Of a DNA stretch of 64,000 nt, positions 40,865 through 49,170 are shown piece by piece. The position numbers and the translations under genes were made by a program. Source of the DNA: JBAWAP01 sp049589355 (GTDB lineage: Bacteria > Chloroflexota > Anaerolineae > VGOG01); NCBI GenBank assembly GCA_049589355.1, contig JBAWAP010000323.1:30261-94260 (forward strand), given 5' to 3'. The notes beneath the pieces are model-generated. The model saw only the letters and a program-made list of their open reading frames with translations, was not told the DNA's origin and searched no databases. The stretch's first letter is position 1. Every line of letters starts with the position of its first letter.

Positions 40865-43800
40865 ATGTTCAAAGAAGTACCTAGCAAAGTCAACTTTCCT
40901 GAGATGGAGGAGGGCGTCCTCCACTTCTGGAAAGAGAACAAAATCTTCGAGAAGAGCCTGGAGGTGCGCCAGGATGCCCCTCGCTACGTCTTCTATGAGG
41001 GGCCTCCCACGGCCAATGGCCTGCCCGGAACTCACCACGTGCTGGCCCGGGTCTTCAAGGATCTGTTCCCCCGCTATAAGACAATGCGTGGCTACTTTGT
41101 GCTGAGGAAGGGGGGCTGGGACACGCATGGCCTTCCCGTGGAGCTGGAGGTCGAGGAGGAGCTAAATCTCAACAGCAAACAGGCCATTGAGGACTACGGC
41201 GTAGCCGAGTTTAACGCCCAGTGCCGGGAGAGCGTCTTTCGCTACGTTAAGGAGTGGGAGGAACTGACCGACCGCATCGGCTTCTGGATTGACATGGAGG
41301 ATCCCTATGTCACCCTGAAGAATGAATACATCGAATCCGTGTGGTGGATCCTCAAGCAGTTCTCGGATAAAGACCTCATCTACCAAGGCTATAGGGTCGT
41401 GCCTTATTGTCCGCGCTGCGGCACGCCCCTGTCAGATCACGAGGTGGCTCTAGGCTACGAAGAGGCCGAAGACCCATCCATCTACGTCAAGTTCCCCCTG
41501 AGGGATGAGCCCGGGACCTACTTTCTAGTCTGGACTACCACTCCTTGGACCCTGCCTGGCAACGTGGCCTTGGCCGTCCATCCCCAGGTCGAGTATGTCA
41601 TGGTGGAACAGGAAAGGGAAGGCGAGAAGGAGCGGCTGATCCTGGCCAAAGAGTTGCTGGGCGAGGTACTGGAGGGCGCCTACGAGGTTGTACGAAGCGT
41701 GCCAGGTAGGGAGTTGGTTGGGATGCACTATCAGCCCCTGTTCACCTTCTTACCGGTGGAGAAGGACTGTTGCTATGTAGTCCCTGGCGACTTCGTGACC
41801 ACCAAGGAGGGCACGGGCATCGTGCACATTGCCCCGGCCTTCGGTGCAGAGGACCTGGAGGTGGGCCAGGATTATGACCTGCCTGTGCTACATACCGTTG
41901 ACCTGCGCGGTGCTTTCATTGACGAGGTCACCCCCTGGCGAGGACTCTTTGTCAAAGACGCCGACCCCCTGATCATCGAGGATTTGGAGGGTCGCGGACT
42001 GATGTACAAGGTGGGGACTTACCGCCACGTCTACCCTTTCTGCTGGCGGTGCGAGACGCCTCTTTTATATTACGCCAAGGCTACCTGGTACATTGAAACC
42101 ACCCGTTACCGGGATGAGCTTGTGAATCTCAATCGCCAGATCAATTGGTACCCGGAGCACATCCGCGATGGCCGCTTCGGCAACTGGTTGGAAAACAACG
42201 TAGACTGGGCCCTGGGCCGCGAGCGCTATTGGGGAACGCCCTTGCCTATCTGGGTTTGCGAGGAGTGCAGGCGGCAGGAGTGCATCGGGAGCGTCGAGGA
42301 ACTGCAATCCAAGGTTACAGGTTCCAAGTTCCAGGTTCCGGGTTCTGATGAAAACCTGCAACCTGCAACCTGGAACCTCGAACAATTGGATCTCCACCGT
42401 CCATATATTGACCAAGTTACTTACCTCTGTCCAGACTGCGGTGGTGCAATGCGGCGTGTGCCTGAGGTCATAGATGCCTGGTTTGACTCAGGGTCTATGC
42501 CTGTAGCTCAGTGGCACTACCCCTTCGCCAATCGGGAGATGTTCGAGGAACAGTTCCCGGCCGATTTCATCTGCGAGGCCGTGGATCAGACCAGAGGGTG
42601 GTTCTATAGCTTGCACGCTATCTCCACCCTGCTGTTCAACGAGCCCTGTTACAGAAACTGTGTCTGCCTGGGTTTGGTCCTGGACGCCGAGGGCGAGAAG
42701 ATGTCCAAGTCCAAAGGCAACGTGGTAGATCCCTGGACGGTTGTGGATGCGCACGGTGCCGATGCCCTGCGCTGGTACCTGTATACCGCCACGCCGCCAG
42801 GCAACGATCGCCGCTTCTCCGTTGAGCTGGTGGGCGACGTAATCCGAACTTTCATGCTGACCTTGTGGAATGTGTACTCTTTCTTCGTGACCTATGCCAA
42901 CATTGATGGCTGGCAACCAAGCGGTAGATTCGTAACCGGTAAATTAGTGAATTCGGATGTAGACGAGTCTACGAATCCCGAATTTACGAATCCCGAATCC
43001 ACGAATCCCGAGTTTACGAGTCTACCCGCCCTTGATCGCTGGATCCTCTCAGAACTACATCTCCTTATCCAGTGTGTCACCAATGCTCTGGAAAGCTACG
43101 ACGTGACTGGAGCGGCCCGACCTTTCCAGCGCTTCGTTGATGACCTCTCCAATTGGTATGTGCGTCGCAGCCGACGACGCTTCTGGAAGGGCGAGGAGGA
43201 CGAGGACAAGGCGACCGCCTACTCTACCCTCTACGAGTGCCTGACCACCCTGGCCAAGTTGCTGGCCCCGTTCATGCCCTTCATCGCCGAGGAGATGTAC
43301 CAGAACCTGGTGAGGAGTGTTGACGGGACAGCGCCGGAAAGCGTCCATCTCTGCGACTACCCCCAAGCCCGCGAGGAGGTCATAGACCAGGAGCTGGTGG
43401 AGGATACGCGGCTGGTCATGCGCCTGGTGAGCCTGGGGCACGGAGCCCGCAACCAGGCCGGGCTCAAACTGCGCCAACCCCTGGCCCAGGCCCTGTTCAG
43501 GGTGCGGAGCGAAAGCGAGGCCGAGTCCCTGCGCCGTCTGGCCGATCAGGTACTGGATGAGCTTAACGTTAGGGAATTGGTCCTCTTGGAGGATGCCGGC
43601 CAAGTGGTTGACTACCGCGTAACCCCTGTGTCGCGTCTCTTGGGCAGCAGGTATGGTGCTCTCTTCCCCAAGATCCGGACAGCTTTGGCCAAGCTGGATC
43701 ACGCTGAGCTGGCCCGGCACGTGCAGGCTGGCGAGAGCATCGCTCTGGAGGTCGAAGGGCAGACTGTTGACCTTCTGCCTGAGGAGTTGGAAGTGCGAAC

Positions 43801-44146
43801 CGAGGCTAAAGAGGGCTACGCTGTAGTCGAGGAGGCTGGCTACCTGGCGGCCATCAGCACTACTCTAGATGAGGATCTGATCAAAGAAGGCCTGGCCCGG
43901 GAGCTGGTGCGGCGCATCCAGACCATGCGCAAGGAGGCTGGCTTCCGCATCGAAGATCGCATCACCACCTACTACCAGGCTGGCCCGGCCCTGTGGGAGG
44001 TGGTGGAGAACCTCGGCCAGTACATCAAGGGAGAGACGCTCTCCACAAAGTTGATCGAAGGTGAGCCGCCAGCCGAGGCCCATGCTCAGACCTTCGAAAT
44101 CGAGGGTGAGGAGATCACCTTGGGCCTGGTAAGGTTTGAGCTTTGA
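40865..44146 (+). CDS. ileS: Isoleucyl-tRNA synthetase, eukaryote-like (IleS2) type
   Basis: A 1093-aa IleRS. PPTANGLPGTHHVLARVFKD contains the HIGH-like GTHHV, KMSKSKGNVVDPW the KMSKS loop; the editing domain (VWTTTPWTLPGNVALAVHP) lies between them and a long C-terminal tail follows. This type is usually resistant to mupirocin. Two stretches of low-complexity residues (about 483-506, VTGSKFQVPGSDENLQPAT, and about 687-720, STNPEFTNPESTNPEFTS) are encoded by heptamer arrays and are not part of the family. AGGAGGAACAATC precedes the start. It is the last gene of the T-box operon. Confidence 0.96.
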   Translation: MFKEVPSKVNFPEMEEGVLHFWKENKIFEKSLEVRQDAPRYVFYEGPPTANGLPGTHHVLARVFKDLFPRYKTMRGYFVLRKGGWDTHGLPVELEVEEELNLNSKQAIEDYGVAEFNAQCRESVFRYVKEWEELTDRIGFWIDMEDPYVTLKNEYIESVWWILKQFSDKDLIYQGYRVVPYCPRCGTPLSDHEVALGYEEAEDPSIYVKFPLRDEPGTYFLVWTTTPWTLPGNVALAVHPQVEYVMVEQEREGEKERLILAKELLGEVLEGAYEVVRSVPGRELVGMHYQPLFTFLPVEKDCCYVVPGDFVTTKEGTGIVHIAPAFGAEDLEVGQDYDLPVLHTVDLRGAFIDEVTPWRGLFVKDADPLIIEDLEGRGLMYKVGTYRHVYPFCWRCETPLLYYAKATWYIETTRYRDELVNLNRQINWYPEHIRDGRFGNWLENNVDWALGRERYWGTPLPIWVCEECRRQECIGSVEELQSKVTGSKFQVPGSDENLQPATWNLEQLDLHRPYIDQVTYLCPDCGGAMRRVPEVIDAWFDSGSMPVAQWHYPFANREMFEEQFPADFICEAVDQTRGWFYSLHAISTLLFNEPCYRNCVCLGLVLDAEGEKMSKSKGNVVDPWTVVDAHGADALRWYLYTATPPGNDRRFSVELVGDVIRTFMLTLWNVYSFFVTYANIDGWQPSGRFVTGKLVNSDVDESTNPEFTNPESTNPEFTSLPALDRWILSELHLLIQCVTNALESYDVTGAARPFQRFVDDLSNWYVRRSRRRFWKGEEDEDKATAYSTLYECLTTLAKLLAPFMPFIAEEMYQNLVRSVDGTAPESVHLCDYPQAREEVIDQELVEDTRLVMRLVSLGHGARNQAGLKLRQPLAQALFRVRSESEAESLRRLADQVLDELNVRELVLLEDAGQVVDYRVTPVSRLLGSRYGALFPKIRTALAKLDHAELARHVQAGESIALEVEGQTVDLLPEELEVRTEAKEGYAVVEEAGYLAAISTTLDEDLIKEGLARELVRRIQTMRKEAGFRIEDRITTYYQAGPALWEVVENLGQYIKGETLSTKLIEGEPPAEAHAQTFEIEGEEITLGLVRFEL
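42311..42382. repeat. In-frame heptamer array in ileS, copy 1
   Basis: Left half has five units (AGGTTAC, AGGTTCC, AAGTTCC, AGGTTCC, GGGTTCT); the right half has AACCTGC, AACCTGC, AACCTGG, AACCTCG. The halves are complementary and total length keeps the frame. Confidence 0.92.
42923..43025. repeat. In-frame array in ileS, copy 2
   Basis: Right half alternates ACGAATCC and CGAATTT units; the left half is GTAGATTCGTAACC followed by looser units. It begins GTAGA and ends TCTAC. It is 103 bases long and is translated as a run of Asn-Pro-Glu-Ser/Phe-Thr. Confidence 0.9.
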
Positions 44147-44170
44147 AGTTTGGAGTTTGAAGTTTAGAAT
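44143..44170. repeat. GTTTGAA-type heptamer repeat at the ileS stop
   Basis: CTTTGAA, GTTTGGA, GTTTGAA and GTTTAGA units continue from the stop codon of ileS into the promoter region of the next gene. Confidence 0.7.
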
Positions 44171-44173
44171 GAT

Positions 44174-44202
44174 TTGCTTTTTTGATGACAATCGAGTAGA
44201 AT
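44174..44202 (+). promoter_or_regulatory. Promoter for the DksA/TraR-lspA cluster
   Basis: TTGCTT and TAGAAT are separated by 17 bases, about 43 bases before the start codon. Confidence 0.7.
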
Positions 44203-44244
44203 ACACTTCAAGTCGGCCTGATAGTGAATTAGGAGGGGGTTGTG

Positions 44245-44586
44245 ATGGGTAGGGCTGATGAATCGTTCAGAAAGCGGCTCGAAGAGGAGCGCAGAAGCCT
44301 GATAGCACAACTGGAGCGGTTGGGTGTGACGGAGCAGGAAAACCCTGGCTACAGCACCCACATAGCCGATGATGCTACCGAGGTTTACGAAAACGCTAAG
44401 AACCACGCATTACGTCAGAATCTACAGCGTCTCCTGGGCCGAGTGAACGATGCCCTGACGAAATTTGATAAAGGCACCTATGGGCTGTGCGATGACTGCG
44501 GCGGAAGTATAGATCGGGCACGTTTGAAGGCTCTTCCTTACGCCACCCTGTGCATCCAGTGCCAGCAGCAGCGCGAGAGATCATAG
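44245..44586 (+). CDS. DksA/TraR-type zinc finger protein
   Basis: A 113-aa protein: helical N-terminal half (FRKRLEEERRSLIAQLERLG), then YGLCDDCGGSIDRARLKALP and LCIQCQQQRE, a four-Cys zinc finger. DksA-like proteins enter the RNA polymerase secondary channel. The acidic DxxDA tip is not clear here, so the effect on transcription is open. GTG lies just before the chosen ATG. It overlaps the beginning of the lspA reading frame. Confidence 0.9.
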   Translation: MGRADESFRKRLEEERRSLIAQLERLGVTEQENPGYSTHIADDATEVYENAKNHALRQNLQRLLGRVNDALTKFDKGTYGLCDDCGGSIDRARLKALPYATLCIQCQQQRERS

Positions 44587-44627
44587 AGAACCTGTACCGA
44601 GCCTGTCGAAGAGGGGGAGTTTACCTT

Positions 44628-45137
44628 TTGCTTCGTGAGAAGTGGATGAGGTTCCTCTTGCCAGGGGTCGCCATTCTCACCCTGGTGATTGACCAAATCA
44701 GCAAGCGGGTGGTGATGACCGGCCTGAGGCTAGGCGAGTCCTGGAATCCCATGGCTGCTCTAGAGCATTGGGTGAGCCTGACTTACGTGACTAACACGGG
44801 GGCCGCCTTCGGTCTGTTTCCCGATCACGGGGTTCTGTTCATGATCATCGCCATGGCGGTGGTAGCGGTCATTGTCTTCTACTACCGCTACTTGCCGGGC
44901 GATCGGTGGTTGATTCAGGCTAGCCTGGGGCTGCAGTTGGGCGGAGCTCTGGGCAACTTGCTGGATCGTCTGTGCTATGGCCGCGTCATAGACTTTATTG
45001 ACTTCAAGATCTGGCCCATCTTCAACCTGGCCGACAGTGCCGTCGTGGTGGGAGTGGTGATACTGGCCTATCATCTCCTACGAGGTGAGAGCTTCCATGC
45101 TAAAGGTTCGGAGGTACCCAGCAAATTCAATCTGTGA
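44628..45137 (+). CDS. lspA: Lipoprotein signal peptidase (SPase II), copy 1
   Basis: About 169 aa with four membrane helices. Conserved segments are DQISKRVV, VTNTGAAFGLFPDHGV, GGALGNLLDRLCYGRVIDFI and FNLADSAVVVG, with catalytic Asp in VIDFI and FNLAD. It cleaves prolipoproteins in the inner membrane. Start TTG at 44628 suits GAGGGGGAG eight bases upstream; ATG at 44646 is the alternative. A second copy follows after 53 bases. Confidence 0.93.
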   Translation: MLREKWMRFLLPGVAILTLVIDQISKRVVMTGLRLGESWNPMAALEHWVSLTYVTNTGAAFGLFPDHGVLFMIIAMAVVAVIVFYYRYLPGDRWLIQASLGLQLGGALGNLLDRLCYGRVIDFIDFKIWPIFNLADSAVVVGVVILAYHLLRGESFHAKGSEVPSKFNL

Positions 45138-45190
45138 TGCCTCTTTGTATGGGCTGATGGAGGTTCATCAGGAGTTAAGCATACGCAATT

Positions 45191-45775
45191 ATGAATAAGG
45201 AGAGGGATACGAGCCCCTCTAACATGAGACGGGGTATTATTGTCTCGTTGTTGATAGCCGCGCTAGTTGTGTTAGCTGACCAATTAACTAAGTCTCTGAT
45301 CATTAGGTACTTGGATTGGGGGGAGACTTGGAACCCAATCCCATCTTTGAGATGGTTGGTCAATCTTACGCCCGTAATTAACGAGGGCGGGGTTTGCGGC
45401 TATTTTCAAGGCTCTGGGTTGCGTTTCATCATAGTTGGTATTGTTGTTATTGGAGTCATGCCCATCTTATGGCGCTCTTTGCCCGTCAATCGAGCTTTGA
45501 TAAGAGTGAGTCTTGGTCTGCTATTGGCAGGTGCAGTAGGAAACCTCCTCGATCGCTGGCGCTTTGGTTACGTCATTGATTTTATTTCCGTTGAGTCAAT
45601 ATCTTGGCCTGCTTTTAACATCGCCGATAGTGCTAATGTAATAGGAACCTTAATTCTCGGCTATTATCTGCTCCATGAGCAGGAAGAAGAGAAGGGAGAG
45701 GGAGCACAGCTCAGAGCATCGTGGAAATTCATCGTGCTGGCGTTGGGAGTAGGGCTTTTGGCATTCTACTTTTGA
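45191..45775 (+). CDS. LspA paralogue with diverged N-loop
   Basis: A 194-aa member of the LspA family. DQLTKSLIIRYLDWGETWNP and AGAVGNLLDRWRFGYVIDFI are well conserved, as is the second catalytic Asp region FNIADSANVIG. In place of the usual NTGAAFG it reads NEGGVCGYFQGSG, and a fifth hydrophobic segment is added at the C-terminus (KFIVLALGVGLLAFYF). Codon use is more AT-rich than copy 1. It may have a separate set of clients. Confidence 0.88.
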   Translation: MNKERDTSPSNMRRGIIVSLLIAALVVLADQLTKSLIIRYLDWGETWNPIPSLRWLVNLTPVINEGGVCGYFQGSGLRFIIVGIVVIGVMPILWRSLPVNRALIRVSLGLLLAGAVGNLLDRWRFGYVIDFISVESISWPAFNIADSANVIGTLILGYYLLHEQEEEKGEGAQLRASWKFIVLALGVGLLAFYF

Positions 45776-45859
45776 GTGATCAGGTTGCGATAAGGCAACG
45801 AGAAAGCGGCGGTCGTCGCGGAAGGTCCAGAAGCCTGGAGGCACTGCAAAAAATTGAGT

Positions 45860-45900
45860 GGGGGAAGTGGGGGCTCTCTCCATTTCCCCCTTTTGTTTTT
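45860..45900 (+). terminator. Intrinsic terminator after lspA paralogue
   Basis: GGGGAAGTGG pairs with CCATTTCCCC around a GGGCTCTCT loop, followed by TTTTGTTTTT. Confidence 0.8.
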
Positions 45901-45926
45901 AATAGTCTCGTGAGACTGGAGCCAGG

Positions 45927-46928
45927 ATGATGACAGGGCAAATCATTAGACTCCTAGCGGCCGAAGGCGGCCAGCGTTTGGACAAGTACATTGTCAACGA
46001 GATTTCCGAGCTCTCCCGTTCCATGGTGCAGAGGCTCATTAAGGAGGGACGAGTGACCGTGGGCGGCGAGGCGACCAAGCCGAGCTACCCGGTACAGGAG
46101 GGTGACGAGATCGTGGTGCGCGTGCCGCCGCCAGAGCCCACCGAGGTCAAGCCAGAGGCAATCCCCTTGGATATCGTCTACGAGGACGAAGACATCATCG
46201 TAGTGAACAAACCGGCGGGGATGGTGGTGCACCCTGCCTACGGCCACCGTACAGGGACTCTGGTCAACGCCATCTTAGCCCATTGCCCGGGCCTGGCTGG
46301 GATAGAGGGTGACGGCTCGACTGAGCCTGTCCTGAGCGTAGCCGAAGGGCTCGCCGAAGTCCTGCGGCCGGGCATCGTCCACCGCCTGGACAAGGATACC
46401 TCAGGCCTGATCATCGTGGCCAAGAATGATTCGGCCCGTCGGCACCTCCAGCACCAGTTCAAGCGTCGGGAGGTGAAGAAGGTTTACGTAGCTTTGTTGG
46501 AGGGACGCCTGGAGCCAGCGCGGGGTGTCATTGAGGCTCCCATTGGGCGGGACAAGAAGCGCCGCAGGCGCATGGCCGTGGTGGAGGGGGGGCGTGAGGC
46601 CCGCACCGAGTACCGGGTCGTGGAGTATTTTGGTGATAAGGTGAGCAAGGTGTCCCGTCCCTACACCTTGGTGGAAGCCGAGCCCAAGACCGGCCGCACC
46701 CATCAAGTGCGCGTCCACTTTGCCTCCATCGGCCACCCCCTGGCTGGGGACTCCGTCTACGGCTTCCGCAAGCAGCGGCTGAGTGACTTGCGACGTCAAT
46801 TCCTCCACGCTCGAACCCTCGGTTTTCGCCTGCCCGGCAGCGACGAGTACATCGAGCTCTCGACCGACTTGCCTGACGATCTCAGGGTGGTGTTGGAGGA
46901 GTTGAGGCGTTCCTCAGTTCCTCGTTGA
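45927..46928 (+). CDS. rluD: Ribosomal large subunit pseudouridine synthase, RluD type
   Basis: A 333-aa enzyme. S4 domain at the start (QRLDKYIVNEISELSRSM), catalytic motif GIVHRLDKDTSGLIIVAK with the essential Asp, and the KTGRTHQVRVHFA motif. It isomerises uridines in 23S rRNA. Seventeen residues (STEPVLSVAEGLAEV) before GIVHRL are encoded by a REP-type palindrome and do not occur in usual RluD. The stop codon overlaps the -35 box of the toxin-antitoxin promoter. Confidence 0.94.
   Translation: MMTGQIIRLLAAEGGQRLDKYIVNEISELSRSMVQRLIKEGRVTVGGEATKPSYPVQEGDEIVVRVPPPEPTEVKPEAIPLDIVYEDEDIIVVNKPAGMVVHPAYGHRTGTLVNAILAHCPGLAGIEGDGSTEPVLSVAEGLAEVLRPGIVHRLDKDTSGLIIVAKNDSARRHLQHQFKRREVKKVYVALLEGRLEPARGVIEAPIGRDKKRRRRMAVVEGGREARTEYRVVEYFGDKVSKVSRPYTLVEAEPKTGRTHQVRVHFASIGHPLAGDSVYGFRKQRLSDLRRQFLHARTLGFRLPGSDEYIELSTDLPDDLRVVLEELRRSSVPR
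46313..46358. repeat. In-frame REP-type repeat in rluD
   Basis: GGCTCGACTGAGCCTGTCC and GAGCGTAGCCGAAGGGCTCG form imperfect arms. The same core (GGCTCAC, CGAAG) recurs in the methyltransferase gene. Confidence 0.8.
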
Positions 46929-46953
46929 CTTGTCTGCCGCTTTGTGATAGAAT
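46925..46953 (+). promoter_or_regulatory. Promoter of the VapBC-like pair
   Basis: TTGACT and TAGAAT are separated by 17 bases. The spacer TGTCTGCCGCTTTGTGA is nearly the same as that at 48804. Confidence 0.85.
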
Positions 46954-46983
46954 GGGCACATCCGCAAATGGGGGTGAGAAACG

Positions 46984-47265
46984 ATGAGCACAGTCGTGAC
47001 TTTGGAGTTGCCAGATAGCGTATATCAGCCACTGGTGAAAATAGCGGAGAAAACGGGTAAGCCACTGGAGGAGTGGATTCTGGCGCAGCTTTGGGCCCGC
47101 GTGCCACGGGTGGTGCTGTCTGAGCGGGAACGCGCTGAAGCTATGGCGCGGCTGATGGGGCACGCGGGCGCAGTTAATTTAGGCCATCCGACAGGCGCGG
47201 ACAACGAGAGCATTGACGTTGATCTGGCGCAGGAATACAGTAGCATGCACGAGGTGCAGTCGTGA
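46984..47265 (+). CDS. VapB-like antitoxin
   Basis: A 93-aa protein with TVVTLELPDSVYQPLVKIAE, a ribbon-helix-helix-like start, and a C-terminal disordered, acidic tail that would bind the toxin. Its stop overlaps the next start by one base. Function is inferred from its pairing with a PIN-domain gene. Confidence 0.75.
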   Translation: MSTVVTLELPDSVYQPLVKIAEKTGKPLEEWILAQLWARVPRVVLSERERAEAMARLMGHAGAVNLGHPTGADNESIDVDLAQEYSSMHEVQS

Positions 47266-47660
47266 TGTTGCTGGATACGTCGGGGCTGTTGTGTTTCCAC
47301 CACGCTGCTGAACCACAACACGAGGAGGCGGTGACCTTCTTTCATGCCGCGCCCGCTCGTATTACTCACAGTTATGTGCTGGCAGAGTTTGTTGCTCTGG
47401 CCGTGGCGCGCCGTCTGCCTCGTCAAGCGGCATTGGCATTTGTGGCCGAGTTGCAAGACAACCCACTGGTCCAGGTTGTCTATGTAGACGAGCCTTTGCA
47501 CCGAGAGGCTCTTGTGCTCCTGCAGCAACGCCTGGACAAGACGTGGACCCTGTGTGATGCGGTAAGCTTCTTGCTGATGCAGCAGCGAGGCATCGTCGAA
47601 GCCCTAACTACTGACGCTCACTTCGAACAGGCGGGCTTCATACGGTTGCTACACCCTTGA
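47265..47660 (+). CDS. PIN-domain ribonuclease toxin (VapC family)
   Basis: A 131-aa protein. MLLDTSGLLCFHHA holds the first catalytic Asp, SYVLAEFVAL the Glu, LCDAVSFLLMQQRG the third acidic site and EALTTDAHFEQAGF the fourth. VapC toxins cut tRNA or rRNA when the antitoxin is lost. The ATG overlaps the antitoxin stop. Confidence 0.88.
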   Translation: MLLDTSGLLCFHHAAEPQHEEAVTFFHAAPARITHSYVLAEFVALAVARRLPRQAALAFVAELQDNPLVQVVYVDEPLHREALVLLQQRLDKTWTLCDAVSFLLMQQRGIVEALTTDAHFEQAGFIRLLHP

Positions 47661-47730
47661 CACAATGACGTTCGGCGCCTCGTAGGCCAAAAAGTTGGTG
47701 AAGCAAACGCCTCGCCTCCATCCTCAGGAC

Positions 47731-47762
47731 CTCGTTACTTGTTGCTCGTTGCCTCGTTACTC
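47731..47762. repeat. CTCGTTGC-type heptamer repeat
   Basis: CTCGTTACTTGTTGCTCGTT and GCCTCGTTACTCG units lie just upstream of the amrS gene, related to the array at 8281. Confidence 0.75.
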
Positions 47763-47773
47763 GGAGCACCAAG

Positions 47774-48787
47774 ATGCACAAAGCATACTTCAGAAAAGCC
47801 TTGCTCCAAGAGAGGGCCAACGGCCAAGTACGCTGCCTGACCTGCGAGCGGCGGTGCGAGGTAGCGGAGGGCGGCCTGGGCTGGTGTCGCACCCGGCAAA
47901 ACGAGGACGGCACTCTTTACACTCTCATCTACGGTAACGTTTCGTCCCTCTCAGCCAACCCCATCGAGAAGAAGCCCCTCTATCATTTCTACCCCGGCAG
48001 CGTGGCCCTGACGGCCGGCAGTTGGAGCTGCAACTTCAACTGCCCCTGGTGCCAGAACTGGAACATCTCCAAATTTCCGCCTCGCCCTGGACGCTACATG
48101 TCCCCAGAGGATTTCATCGCCGAGACAGTGCGCCGTGGCTGTCAGGGCACCTCCATCAGCTTCAACGAGCCCACCCTCTCCCTGGAATGGTCTCTCGACG
48201 TGTTCGAGCTTGCCCGCCAGCGGGGCCTCTACAACACCTACGTGACCAACGGCTACATGACCCCTGACGCGCTGGAGCTGCTGATCGAGGCGGGTCTGGA
48301 TGCCATGAACGTGGACATCAAAGGGGACGCGGCGGCGGTCAAAAAGCACTGCGGGACCGACGTGGAGAAGGTCTGGCGGAACTGCCGGGAGGCCAAGAAG
48401 GCGGGGGTGCACATTGAGGTCACTACCCTGGTGATACCGACCGTCAACGACGACGAAGGGGTTTTGCGGGGCATCGCCAGGCGCATCCGCGAGGAGCTGG
48501 GCGCCGATACCCCCTGGCACTGCAGCGGCTACTACCCCGCCTACAAATTCACCGTCCCGCCCACGCCGCTGCACACCCTGGAGCGAGCCCACGACCTCGG
48601 CAGGGAGGAGGGGCTGGACTTTATCTATGTGGGCAACGTACTGGGGCATCCGTACGAGCACACCTATTGTCCGGGGTGCGGGGAGTTGCTGATCCGGCGG
48701 CGGGGATTGAGCGTGAGCCAGAATAGGTTGGAGGACAAGAAATGCCCCCAGTGCGGGCTGACCATTCCGGTGGTGATGGGCACTTGA
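47774..48787 (+). CDS. amrS: AmmeMemoRadiSam-system radical SAM enzyme
   Basis: A 337-aa protein of the AmrS/COG1180 group. VRCLTCERRCEVAEG is an extra Cys motif at the N-terminus, CNFNCPWCQNWNISKFPP the SAM cluster site; the C-terminal CPGCGELLIRR and KCPQCGLTIP form a zinc ribbon. The family occurs with AmmeMemo genes in a still unclear modification system, but neither partner is within the window. It is surrounded by two toxin-antitoxin pairs. Confidence 0.88.
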   Translation: MHKAYFRKALLQERANGQVRCLTCERRCEVAEGGLGWCRTRQNEDGTLYTLIYGNVSSLSANPIEKKPLYHFYPGSVALTAGSWSCNFNCPWCQNWNISKFPPRPGRYMSPEDFIAETVRRGCQGTSISFNEPTLSLEWSLDVFELARQRGLYNTYVTNGYMTPDALELLIEAGLDAMNVDIKGDAAAVKKHCGTDVEKVWRNCREAKKAGVHIEVTTLVIPTVNDDEGVLRGIARRIREELGADTPWHCSGYYPAYKFTVPPTPLHTLERAHDLGREEGLDFIYVGNVLGHPYEHTYCPGCGELLIRRRGLSVSQNRLEDKKCPQCGLTIPVVMGT

Positions 48788-48797
48788 TGGTCGAGCA

Positions 48798-48826
48798 TTG
48801 ACTTGTCTGCTGCCTTGTGCTAAAAT
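48798..48826 (+). promoter_or_regulatory. Promoter of the TumAE-like pair
   Basis: TTGACT and TAAAAT are separated by 17 bases with spacer TGTCTGCTGCCTTGTGC. It matches the VapBC promoter at 28 of 35 positions. Confidence 0.85.
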
Positions 48827-48870
48827 AGGTCAAGGGAAGGCTAGTCGGAGTGGGTAGAAAGGAGAGAGGT

Positions 48871-49170
48871 ATGGAAAGAATTGCACTGAGAACTCAATTC
48901 TCCACCGGGGTTAATTGGGATGAAGTCCGCAAGGTTCTGAGCAGCGCGCTGCGTAACGAGACTGAGCTGGCCAACGCGCGACGCACTTACTTTGAACGCG
49001 CTTGCCGTGCTTTTGAACAGCAATACCAGATGTCTTCTGAAGAGTTTATGCAGCAATTTGAATCAGGCGCGCTGGGTGACGATGCCGACTATTTTGATTG
49101 GTATGCGGCCAAACGTGGCCTCGACCTGTGGGAGCGACGCTTTCACATCTTGTCAGGAGTCCAGGTTTGA
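48871..49170 (+). CDS. TumA-like antitoxin
   Basis: A 99-aa protein. ARRTYFERACRAFEQQYQMS and SEEFMQQFESGALGDDADYF, DWYAAKRGLDLWERR are typical of the antitoxin in TumAE pairs (toxin class DUF6516). The start at 48871 has AAAGGAGAGAGGT directly upstream. The stop overlaps the toxin start (TTGA). Confidence 0.75.
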   Translation: MERIALRTQFSTGVNWDEVRKVLSSALRNETELANARRTYFERACRAFEQQYQMSSEEFMQQFESGALGDDADYFDWYAAKRGLDLWERRFHILSGVQV

